From Pollenia angustigena (Eukaryota; Arthropoda; Insecta; Diptera; Polleniidae): a DNA stretch of 64,000 bases. Of the stretch, positions 23,581-34,230 are shown piece by piece; position 1 is the stretch's first letter; each line of letters opens with the position of its first letter. Position numbers and translations under genes: made by a program. Where the stretch lies: contig OV884060.1 in the NCBI GenBank assembly GCA_930367215.1, positions 102,138,151 through 102,202,150 on the forward strand, given 5' to 3'. The notes beneath the pieces are model-generated. The model saw only the letters and a list, made by a program, of their open reading frames with translations. It was not told the origin of the DNA and did no database searches.

Positions 23581-24096
23581 CCCAACAAACACGAAGTCAA
23601 ACCTTTGATATGAAATGACTTTATCATTTGACATCAAACACAATTCTCAAACGTTTTTCAATTGTTTGATTTAAAATTTAAATTCAAATTGATAATGATA
23701 ATGATTTGAAAATAAACATTTGATATCAAATGTTTTATCAATTTGATGTCAAATGTTTGTCAAATGTTAAATACAAATCAAAAATAAACTTGGCAATACT
23801 AAAGCGAAAAATAAATGTAATCATTAAAAATTGGGAATAAAGTTACATTTTTTACTTTGTGGTTACATGTGTTTTACTATGTGTTTTACATTGTATTATA
23901 ATCCACATTTGATAAACATTTGAGAATTACGTTTGAAAGCAAGTTGAAAATAAAGATATTTTTCAATTTGAAAATAATTTCCCCTTTTTGTTGAGAACGC
24001 TATGATTTTCAAATCATTATCAAACGTTTGTCGTTTGAGAAGAAGTTTGATTTCAAATCATTTTCAATTTGAAATAAAACCTCCGTGTTTTTTGGG
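23581..24096. mobile_element. MITE rich in ATCAAATG motifs
   Basis: Ends CCCAACAAACACG and the complement of CGTGTTTTTTGGG face each other. The interior is packed with direct and inverted copies of TTTGATATCAAATG-like sequence (for example 23606, 23719, 23740), so that much of the element is self-complementary. Confidence 0.65.
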
Positions 24097-25276
24097 TTTA
24101 CATGCAAATACACATGGGTTAAATAAAATGCTGCTTAATAATTAATATTATGATTAAATCTTTTAACATTTTTGTAAATTTGTAACTTAGAAAGGATTTT
24201 ATTTAATTCTATAACACTTTAATTTTCTAAATAAGTTCTTATTTATAATGTAAAGATAAAGAAGTCTTAAGTTAGAAATATGCGCCTGAAAAGAAATTAG
24301 CAGAAAACAAATATAAATTATTTAATTTTATTCAGCTCATGTGGAAGAATAGTTTTTAAAATTTTAATTAATATTTCTCCGAAGTAAATTGCCCGCACGT
24401 ACAAAGTTAATAACATATAACATTACACTGCCAGTTAATAGATTAGAGAAAAGTTTTTACAGCTAATAAAATGTGTTGTAAAATTAATCGGAATCTTTAA
24501 ATATATTAAAATATTTAATATATTTATTATTATTTATTTATAAAGAAAAAACATAATTTTTTTTATTTTCAAGTTTAAAATATGTTATAAATAGAAGACA
24601 ATTCCCGTATTCTTTTAGTTAAAATTACTTAGTTAAATAGTACAACAAGTTTTCAAAGAGGAATGATGACGAAAACCAAATCCGTCCATTTTGCTGATGC
24701 TTCTGTTAATTCATGAGCTTTCGAAAGGTCGTGAAATGTTGATGTTAAGGTTAAATTTAAAAAAGCTTTCAATGAAAACTTACATTAGATCATGGGAAAA
24801 AGCCAAACTTATCATTAAATGGTACAGGAAAAATTTTAATTTAAAATTAACATAGTGACTTGTTAAAAATGAATAATAAAAAAGCAGCTTCTTGTACACA
24901 TGCAATCGATTGTTTATTTACCACATTTAAGTTTGTTTTGTTTCTTGTAATCTTCTTATATATAAATACGGGAACAATTTTTTTGTGGTTGATTTTTAAG
25001 TATCTTATCGTCCACCGATTTTAATGAAACATATATCGTTTTATAGGAATTTGTGCGTTGATATGCACAATATATTTTTTTCTAAATCTTTTGAATTAAA
25101 GTGTTTGAAAAGCGTTTTATTTTATCTTACAGACATACGTACAAAGTTGGGTGAATAGTGCATTTTTGCCGTTCTCTTAAAATGTGTACGTTTTTGTTGT
25201 ACACGCACAGGTTTTCTCGAAAGTAAATATCGAGTGGTCGAATTTCGGCCACCGGGCGATCCTAGTATAATTAATT
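24097..25276. other. Non-coding stretch upstream of decayed gene
   Basis: AT-rich to about 24950. From TCTTATATATAAATACGGG at 24953 to GGGCGATCCTAGT at 25254 the sequence resembles the 5' non-coding part of repeat families seen in many insects, and may belong to the element carrying the decayed gene that follows. This is impression only. Confidence 0.3.
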
Positions 25277-26199
25277 ATGGAGTGTAATATATCAATTGGT
25301 TCTTCTTCTGCTAATGATATAACATTATCAAGTCACACGGAATCAAATTTACTGCATATGTCAGGTCCGAATTTTAGTGCTTTTGGTTTGCCAAGTGACT
25401 AACACGAATTAAATTTTCCCAGTTTCCGCTATGTTTTAAAATATTTTTTTTTCCTGAGTGATCGGTGTAAAAATGAAAATAAAATGAGTTCATACCTATC
25501 ATTTATTCCACAAGTAGCGGATAAATTGATTGCAATTTGGAACAAGTTGAATACTGCCTTAATGACGAAGAAAACCGTCATAAGTAAACTCAAAACCTTG
25601 CTTAATAAATATACCAAGAAACAAAAGTCACGCCTAAATCTCACAAATACACTGCATTTGTCGAGGCAATGAATAATTTGTTCTATATCGGAAAAGGCAA
25701 GTGCAATTTATAAAGTAATCGTTGTTTATGCCTGATCACTTACACGAATTTCTGACTGATCAGCATACCGTAAGAAAGCTGATAATTCCAACATGACAAT
25801 TCCAGCAGTCCTGACGGATATTGTTGATTTGGAATCGTATCCGACTGCTACTGGAGATTGATCTTACCGGCCTGAGACATCGAACACGGACGTTGATGAA
25901 GATTTTATATTCAGAACACCAAATGTAGAAAGGGCAGTTCTTCTTAAGCGCGGTCCGTATTCGAAAATGTCTGATACACCTAATTTTGCTATGACAGACA
26001 GAGTTGCTGTATGTTTGGCTACGGCACTTTTAATAGATGTATGATCCAAAGACGACAATGGGGCACTTATTATTATGGACAAGTGAAAAGAAGCGCGAGA
26101 AAAGAAATAATAATGGATTAAGTGCTTGAAAAACAAAACAGGGACTCCAGCGTGCTAGCATTCTCTTTTGACGGTAGAAAAGATGAAACATTGCAAATG

Positions 26200-26208
26200 G
26201 AGAACATT
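26200..26208. repeat. 9-bp target duplication, left copy
   Basis: GAGAACATT, repeated exactly at 30910-30918. Joining the flanks with one copy keeps the reading frame of the interrupted gene. Confidence 0.85.
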
Positions 26209-26372
26209 TTTTTTTTTTTTTTTTTTTTGTCATTATTTTTTTATTGAATCTTCATATATTAAATATGAACTAACAATAATTAATCAAATCTTAACCTAAT
26301 ACGTTATTTTATCTCCTGCCAGTGCCAGACAAAATTTTCTTCATCACGGGTTATGTTCACTTTTATAGGTGT

Positions 26373-29031
26373 TTATCGCTCATCTAATTGGGTAAGTGCT
26401 GCAGTGTCTCTTCTTCTTAAGCGAGTGTGGCCGCCATGATTTAAAATATTTCGAGCTAGTGGATTTGGGTGTTGTTCAAGCCTTTTTAAATATTTTATTG
26501 CATATTTTGTAATCATAGATTTCACTAATGGCACATTGAAATCCTTATGAATGTTTGAGTTTTTAACATACCAGGGAGCGGCTGTGATTATTCGAAGAAG
26601 TTTATTTTGGCGCCTTTGAATTTTGTCGATATTAGAGGCCGAGGCAGTGCCCCATAGTTGAATACCGTAGCACCAGATAGGCTTTAAGATAGAGTTGTAA
26701 AGTAGAAGCTTGCAATCGAGACTAAGGACAGAATTTCTTCCAATAAGCCAATGAATTTGAATGGCTTTTAGTTTCATTTGAGTTAATTTTGCCTCTATAT
26801 GGCATTTCCACGTTAATCGCCGATCCAGATGTATACCGAGATATTTAACATGCGAATGTTGAGGAATTATTTGATTATTGATTGTAATAGGGGGCAAGAT
26901 TCCCGGCGCAAAGTGAATGTTATATGTACACATTTTTGCTCATTGACCATTATCCTCCATTGTCTTAACCATATTTCTAGTTGAAATATATGATGCTGTA
27001 AGTAACGCGATGCTTCATAACGATTTTCGTGGACGCTTAGAAAAGCTGTATCGTCTGCAAATGTTGAAGTTTGTGTGTAGTTGCTTGTTGGCATGTCCGA
27101 AGTATAAATTAAGTATAATAGGGGGCCCAGGATGCTGCCTTGTGGGACTCCAGCGGCAATGGGCTGAGGTGAACTTAAGAAATTTCCTTCTTTAATAATA
27201 AATTGACGACCGACTAAGTAGCTTTCTAGCAGCTTGTGTGTGTTTGCTGGTAAATTTTGCTTCAATTTGTGTAATAAGCCTTCATGCCAGATTTTGTCAA
27301 AAGCTTGCGAAACATCGATGAAGAGTGCTGAGCAATATTTCTTTTCTTCAAATGCTTTTCTTATGACATTTACTATTCGATGAGTCTGCTCGATTGTGCT
27401 GTGTTTTCTTCTTAATCCGAACTGATGGTTTGGAATACATCTATTTTCACTTAAAATTGGTGTTAATTTTGAAACTAATAATTTCTCAAACAGCTTTGAC
27501 ATATTTGATAATAAGCTAATAGGTCTATAAGACTCAACTTTTGTATGATCTTTACCTGGCTTTGGTATCATGGTAACTAAGGAAACCTTCCATTTTTCAG
27601 GATAGTATTCAAGGCGTAAAATAGCATTAAAATTAAAAAGAATAATTTTCTTTGCTATGCGAGGTAGCTCCAAAAGCATTTTATTACTGATTTTATCAAT
27701 ACCAGGTGCCTTCTTAGTGTTTAAGTCACAAATAGCCTTTTCGATTTCTCTTATCTCAAATCTGAGGGGAATAGCTGCTCTAGCATCAACAGGTGGTAAC
27801 TCGACCGCAATATTGTGAGATATATTTGGTGTAAATACGTTTTTCAAATGATTTACAAACAGGTTTCCTTTTTCATTATCATTTCTTGCCCAACTACCAT
27901 TCAAGTTTCTTAATGGTGGCTTAGATATAACTGGCCTTTTTAGATTTCTAGCTGCACGCCATAATGAGTAGTCAGATTGTGGAGTTGCATCAAGATATTT
28001 TTCTAGAGAAGCCGTTTTCTGATTCTGTAGCAACTTTCTTAGCCTTTTTGTGCATTCTTTTAATAAAATCTTAAGTTGCGGGGATCTGTAAAGTTGCCAC
28101 TCTCTTCGAACTCTCCTTTTTTCAGTCAAGAGCCGCTCGACATCTGAAGAACATATTTTATTATTTTTAATTTTTTTGGGGGTAACGCTGGAGTGTTGAA
28201 CAGCTAGTTTAAGATAACTGTCAAAGTTAACAAGAGAGAGATCCACATTCTCCGGTGTACTAAGCGGAATATTTTCTGTGCAATGGGCACTGAGAAATTT
28301 TTTATATTTTAACCAATTTATTTGTGTGGCTGGCGTCGCTAAGTAACCTGACGGAAATACAATTCTATTTGGGTTCGATATAGTAACAATTGTAGGTGTG
28401 TGGTTGATAGTTCTAAGGAAGCTTCAACATGAATCGTTTCTGTGGGGATGTTTTTAACCACGCCAAAGTCGATAACATCTGGAATTTTTTGCTGATCAGT
28501 AGGCCAATATGTTGGCTGCCCGCTCGCGACCACATTTAAACCCATTTAAGAGATTGTTTTAAACAAAACACGACCTTTTGGTGTTATAAGTCGTGACCCC
28601 CAGAAGGTATGTTTAGCGTTATAATCGCCAGTGGCCAGAAAACAGGGTCCTAATGATTTATAATATTTATAATATTGGCCTTCTGATATGGAAAATCTAG
28701 GTGGAGAGTATAAAGAAGAAATGACTATGTTTCGATTTAGCTCCTCAACACAAATAGTCGTTGCTTGCAGATAGTCTTCACGGTGATCACACATAATGTA
28801 GTGTTTGACTCGAGTTTTTATTAAGATGGCAGAACCTCCACAAACTCTATCTCGAGGGTTCTTGGTATCATATAGTATATAACCATTGATTTTAAACGTA
28901 TTTCTTGAGGTCAAATGAGTTTCAGAAATCATCATGACATCAATTTGTTAATTTTTAAGAAAGTATTCTAATTCATTTTTATGTTGGCGGATGCCGTTTG
29001 CGTTCCAAAAACAAATTTTTAAACAGTTCAT
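26373..29031 (-). pseudogene. Jockey-clade ORF2: endonuclease and reverse transcriptase
   Basis: Starts at the ATG read from 29031, which overlaps the ORF1 stop as ATGA. The endonuclease part (29031-28250) contains CFWNANGI, ISETHLT, SLYSPPR and ATGDYNAKH blocks, broken by stops near 28936 and 28546 and a frameshift near 28340. The reverse transcriptase (28246-26880) is open for 459 codons: KAPGIDKISNKML, SYRPISLLSNMSKLFEKLL, ALFIDVSQAFDKIWHEGLL, GVPQGSILGPLLY and catalytic FADD. A frameshift near 26890 leads to the C-terminal domain (YLGIHLDRRLTW, IQLWGTAS) ending at 26373. It would copy the element RNA at a nicked target site if intact. Confidence 0.85.
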
Positions 29032-30532
29032 GGTTTGTTAAGTACAGCTTGCAATAACATCGATTGCATTCTAATCATTTCCTGCATCATATTACCCATT
29101 GTGTTCGTAAAATTATTTACTGTTTGCACTAATGTTTCCATGGTTTTTTCTAAACGACTTAAATTAGAAACCGGAGTTTCATCATTACTTGGCGAGGCAC
29201 CTTGCATTGGCTGATGGTTTGATTTTAGGACGTTACCGTAAGAGGTTCTGTTATTACTAGGCTGGGGGGCTTGAATTGCATTTGGTTTTACCTGATTTGC
29301 AACCTGCATTTGAGGGGTATTTGTTTTCGGTCCAACCGTCTGCTTGACAATATTATATACTGGGCATCCTCTATAATTGGCAGTGTGATTACCGCCACAG
29401 TTGCTACATTTTTTTACGTTGGGGTCGGTTTTAGTCTTATCGCAAGAAACTGTACCGTGTAGTTCACCACATACTACGCAGACAGGGGGTAAGTAGCAGT
29501 ATGCCTTGGTATGGCCAAATTCTTGGCAGTTTAAGCACTGAACAGGTCCATTTTTTTTGTGCGGCTCTTCTATAGTTATTCTTCTGTAGCGAATATATTT
29601 TAAATTGTAAATAGGATGTGTTTCGTTTTTTTTTAAGTTTTTCGTCGCCGGGCTCAAACTCCACTCGAAAAAGTGGTTGGGGAATTTTTTCTCTATTTTT
29701 AATATTTACTACATGTTTTACCTTGAAGCCTTATTCTTCTAGGAATGTTTTAACCTCTTCTGGGTCCACACATGAGTCAATACCCTTAATCACTACCTGT
29801 AGACCTTTACTGCTTTTCAGTTGGTAGGTATAAACGTTTTTTTAAGCGTTTCAAAGTTGTTTACTATTTTGCGAAAATCATTCTCATTATTGACTTGTAT
29901 TTTTATCTCGTTTATACTTCCACGCTTTATAGCCGCTACGTAAAACGAATTTTCACCTATCACCGATATCAAACTCTTTATGAGCTCATTTGAATTTTGC
30001 TCCCTTAGATATATCGGGGGAGGCTTGGATGGTTTAATGACGTTTGGTGCTTCAGAGGATTCATCCTCCAGAATTGCAAAACGATTTAGAGTATTTCTTT
30101 ATCAAAAGATGGTACTTTTGAGGCCGAAGCAACTGCTGCAGAGGTAGGGCTGCGTCCCCGTTTAAGCACTTTTATGTACCTGTCCATACCAACTTGTACT
30201 GTAGGCTTTTGACAACTTTTTACATTTGCATTTGTGTTTGAGTTCATGGTATCATTTCCCACTAAATTTGTTTTTGACGTCACGGCAATACTTGCTGGGC
30301 TGGCAACACTTGTCACCAAATCTAGTTGTAGTTTTTTTAATGAGTCACTATCCACTGTTTTCGTAAACACCGAGGGTGATAGGGAACGTGTTCGAATAAT
30401 TGGCTTAGCCGTTAAATAGTTTATATTGTTTTGTTTTGTTTTATTTATTTCTACATTATTTTCGCTTGCCTGAACTAAAACGTAAACGTTTCTTTCATTT
30501 TGTCTTAGTGTTGTTTCACTGTTCGTACTCAT
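29028..30532 (-). pseudogene. Jockey-clade ORF1 (gag-like) with three zinc knuckles
   Basis: Begins at the ATG read from 30532 (MSTNSETTLRQNER). The N-terminal 148 codons are low-complexity and Ser/Thr/Asn-rich. After frameshifts near 30090, 29840 and 29730 comes the conserved PPPIYLREQNSNELIKSL region, then three CCHC-type knuckles (CLNCQEFGHTKAYC, CVVCGELHGTVSC, CSNCGGNHTANYRGC) at about 29540-29350. Another frameshift in an A-run near 29640 separates two overlapping frames. The C-terminus is a short Gln/Met-rich helix. Such proteins package element RNA in the cytoplasm and nucleus. The stop TGA at 29028-29030 overlaps the next start. Confidence 0.82.
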
Positions 30533-31147
30533 GCAAAGAGTTGTTTTTGTTTTTCACCGTTTTGCTTTGCTTTAATATTTTTATTATTTATTGTATTTTA
30601 CAACAACAAAAAAAAACAAGAAATTTAAATTTAAATGTTTTTGTTCAGAAAATGTATACACATGTATGAACATTCATACGTACATACATATATATTTTTA
30701 CTGTTTTATTTTATTTAATTTTATCGTTTTAAATTGTTCACTATTATGTTAAATAATTTAATAAACAAAATATATTATTTTTTTTTTAAGCGTCCATTCG
30801 CTGCTATATTTATTTATGTATTACAAAATCAAATGTGATTAATTAATAGTTCAAATCGTATGCGGGGCTAAAAATACACGTCTGTATCACAACAAAGCAC
30901 AAACATATCGAGAACATTAACAATAAATTTCACCCGAGGATGGCTAAAGAATCTCACATCGTGGTTTTGCGAGAACCTAAAACCAAGCTTTTGGCCCATT
31001 TATTACTCAATGTTTGGGACGCTGGTACAAAATAATAAGTTATCTTTTCATCACTTATTTGCTGCTCTGGAAAAATCAAAGACAAGTGGACTGCGAACGG
31101 ATACTGTAGCTCTCACGAAATTAATGGAAACCTGCGAACAGATTCAG

Positions 31148-31219
31148 GTGAGCAGTCAAGTAGTACTTTAATATATTTCTCTATTTTTGGTTCTAAATAG
31201 GTAACTTGTTCTCTTGTAG
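31148..31219 (+). other. Short spliceosomal intron in the decayed gene
   Basis: CAG|GTGAGC at the left and TTCTCTTGTAG|G at the right flank a 72-bp AT-rich stretch with stops, and the frames on both sides join into plausible family sequence (METCEQIQ then VVSYFDRI). Confidence 0.45.
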
Positions 31220-31863
31220 GTTGTATCATACTTTGACCGTATTTCGCTGAGGAATATGTCGCATGCCTTGTCGTCAGAATAGGAAAAAAACTTTCAACAG
31301 ACGTTAAGTACTTGAACCAGATATCTAATGCGATTCATAAAGGTTATTGTCCAAAAAGTTTAGGCAATACAAAACCTGGGCCTATCGTTCATTCTCGTTG
31401 GTTAACCAAAGCTAGTACACTTTTAAGATTGTATGTAACTACAAATTCACCATCTGAAAATTTAAAAACTTTAGCAACATTTGTTATGAAAGCTTACGTA
31501 CCGATGTACTTTAATGTTAAGTATTGCGACTCTGTTATACATGGCAGCGCACTCTTATGTAAATTTATTTGTTCAACGCAATATTTGCCTCAAAATCTGC
31601 GCGAAATTGTAAATCATGTTGTTCAAAATAACGGATCAAGCTTATTGACGACAGAAAGAAAGTACGGCAGAGGGCTTAAAAAAAAATTTATATTATCGTG
31701 AAAAACTTTACGACCCAACAAAATTTAATCTGCACCAATTATCTCGACATGATAAAACTGTAAACACTGTAAACATACCCTTTGACCATTTGCTCTAATA
31801 CATATTATTTGACGATCCACAAATTCCTCCACACATTCAAGGAATCGAGCAATTTGTGCTACT

Positions 31864-32578
31864 ACCCAGCTAGCATTTTCAATCGTCTAGGAGTCTAGTG
31901 GGAATCTCATGAAGAGTGTTTTTGATCGTCGGCGAGCTCATTTTTTAATCGTAGACGATTCCTAGCACGGGAGAAACTGTTACACGTGCTGATTCGTCTG
32001 TGAGATTCTTCCATAACACAGCAAAAGGCGCTTATATTAATCGTTAAGGAATTCGTTTGTGATGTATGTAGAGATTATCTAACGAGTCTTTTAAAAAGCA
32101 TGCCAAGAGTCGTATGAGACTCATGTAGGGATTATTTTACAACTCATAAAATGCTCAGCCGCATAACTGAGCTACCTAAAAAGGGGCATCAAGCTTATTT
32201 TTCATGTTAAAACTTCTAATTTTCACACAATTTATATAAAACAAGCCTTAAGGTTGCAAAATCAACACTATCCTGTCGGAAAATCCTTTTTTACAGATCC
32301 TTAGGTCGGTTTGTTTTATTGAAATTGTATTGACAATAGAATTTTCATATTTCAAAAACGCTCTTATTAAGTAATTGTTATATGACTCTTACAGAGAGTC
32401 GCAAAAGGTTCATTCCAAGATTAAAAGACGAGCGTGTCAAAAAATTTTTAAAAAAGTAATAAATAAAAAAAAATTAGATATTTTTGTTTTTGTTACTCGT
32501 CAGATAATCATCAGAAGATTCTTTTTGGAGTTGTATATTAAACATAATCGTCAAATAAACAGCCTATGCTAGCTGGGT
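31864..32578. mobile_element. MITE with ACCCAGCTAGCAT ends
   Basis: Exact 13-bp inverted ends (ACCCAGCTAGCAT) flanked by ACT on both sides (31861-31863, 32579-32581). It splits the C-terminal part of the decayed gene. The 715-bp interior has no usable frame. Confidence 0.75.
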
Positions 32579-32689
32579 ACTGACTAGCGTTTCACATCGA
32601 ACTATTGAAAAAAATCGCGACGGTGTTATGGCAGTCACGGTTGAAAGCAGAAACGCAACACCTACGATAAACAGCAAGCAAGACCTTTA

Positions 32690-34008
32690 AAATAAAAAGT
32701 GCATCAATTTGTACATACATAATACATTTGCTTCTATGTTTTTTTTTAATCTTAATTTTAACACATTTAAAAAAATATATATAAAATACGAAAAGAAAAG
32801 TTTGTCTTTAAAAATAGGAAGATCGATTTTGATTTCAGACCCATGGTTTCTTGGGCAAACCTTCTTAGAATTCGTTGTAGATTACGATTTTGACAAACGC
32901 TTTTCGACATTTATTTAGTACATACAAATTGACCCACTCTAATGCACATGTTGTCTCTGAAGCTTCTGTTATATCACACCCAAACCTATTTGATTTTACA
33001 TAAAACACGTTGTTTCAACTTGAAATAACTTTTATTCAACGTGATTCGGATTGTTATTTCAACATATAATGTAACAATATCCCAGACTGATTTTGTCGCA
33101 TACCTTGGGACACATTTAGATAGATGGATGAATCGACGTCGACATAAAAAAATCTTCACTAAACTTCACTAAAAGTTAACAGCCTTTTGACTTCACTGGC
33201 TAATTATGGCTTAATCGTTATATGTTTATTCGAGCCGAAGGCAATCCCGTGTTCAGTGAAAAATAAAATTATCAAAGAATTTCAATTCTGTTCATGTCGT
33301 AAATTCCTTCCTTCGCTAATAATAATTAAATGAAAATTAAGCCTTAAAATATTAAAAACTTCAATGAGAAATATGTTTAAAAATTATTAATTTCCATAAA
33401 TCTTTAAAAACTATAAAAAGCTTATTGTCCAGTTTTAAGTTAAATACGCCAAAATATGTGCTTTTTTTAAACAAAAATGTTACTATATCTCATAATCTAA
33501 CTGCTCGTTTTCATCTTAATATAAACTTAGAATAGTTCCATAGAAAAGCAATGTTCAATTATGTAAAAAAAGTTCGATATTGGTGTTAAGCCTAAATGGT
33601 TTTGATAAAGTCGTATATATTCAGCCAAAATGAACTATTTTAGATCAACTTATAATGGTCTCAAATTCTAACACATTGATTAATATTTTTTTTTACTACT
33701 ACAGAATTATTAGTTTATTATACTAAAATATCTCTGTCTATTCAATTGCAGGAAATTATTGCTTGTTTCAAATAATTGTGAAAGCCCAACTGTAATGAAA
33801 CTTTTTGTTAAATTTAATGAAACCGTTATTTGCGAAACTTATCGCACATTCACTACGGAATCAAGTGTTGTTGATTTTGTTTTTCTGTATTTCTGTATTT
33901 ATTAGATTTCGAATTTCCAATACAACTAGACATAATATCTTATAATTTATAGTATCAGAATCAGAAAAGTTATATCAATAAAACTTAATAAGTTGAAATC
34001 ACGTAAAA
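32690..34008. other. AT-rich non-coding stretch
   Basis: No gene or repeat that I can support. Confidence 0.5.
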
Positions 34009-34230
34009 AGTATATAAATTTAAAGAATAACTTATATATTAAAAAAACAGAGAAATAATATAAAATAAAAAATTAATATATAAAAAAAAAATATTATAAA
34101 ATTAAAAAACTAATATATAAAAAAAATATTAAGTTACGAATGACATTAGAGCAGATTACGTTCGGTAAAATTGATTTAGTAAAAATTTAAATTTATTTGC
34201 GTTGCTAATAGATTGCAAGTTTAAAGGAAG

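Larger units (their letters stand above)
26209..30909 (-). mobile_element. Full-length Jockey-clade non-LTR retrotransposon
   Basis: On the minus strand: 5' UTR (30909-30533), ORF1, ORF2, short 3' UTR and poly(A), seen as the T-run from 26209 to about 26228. It is bounded by an exact 9-bp duplication. The length of 4.7 kb, the three zinc knuckles in ORF1 and the domain order in ORF2 match the Jockey clade. Frameshifts and stops in both ORFs show the copy is inactive. Confidence 0.88.
25277..32689 (+). pseudogene. Decayed copy of an uncharacterised arthropod multicopy protein, split by two insertions
   Basis: Segments in order: 25277-26208, 30910-31860 and 32579-32689. Recognisable blocks are a helical N-terminal part (QVADKLIAIWNKLNTAL, 25500-25560), a small Cys block near 25685-25760, LKRGPYSKMSDTPNFAMTDR near 25950-26005, LAFSFDGRKDETLQM near 26155-26205, SHIVVLREPKTK after the retrotransposon, HSRWLTKASTLLRLYVTTNS near 31395-31450, CSTQYLPQNLREIVNHVVQN near 31570-31630, and a C-terminal RDGVMAVTVESR near 32620-32655 with a stop at about 32689. 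Stops and frameshifts show it is dead. A 72-bp GT-AG intron seems kept at 31148-31219. I recall such blocks from unnamed insect and crustacean proteins; their function is unknown and a transposon origin is only suspected. Confidence 0.6.

Noticed and set aside
25864..26136. 90-codon minus-strand open frame
   Set aside because: It is the antisense of the conserved plus-strand family block (RGPYSKMSDTPNFAMTDR).
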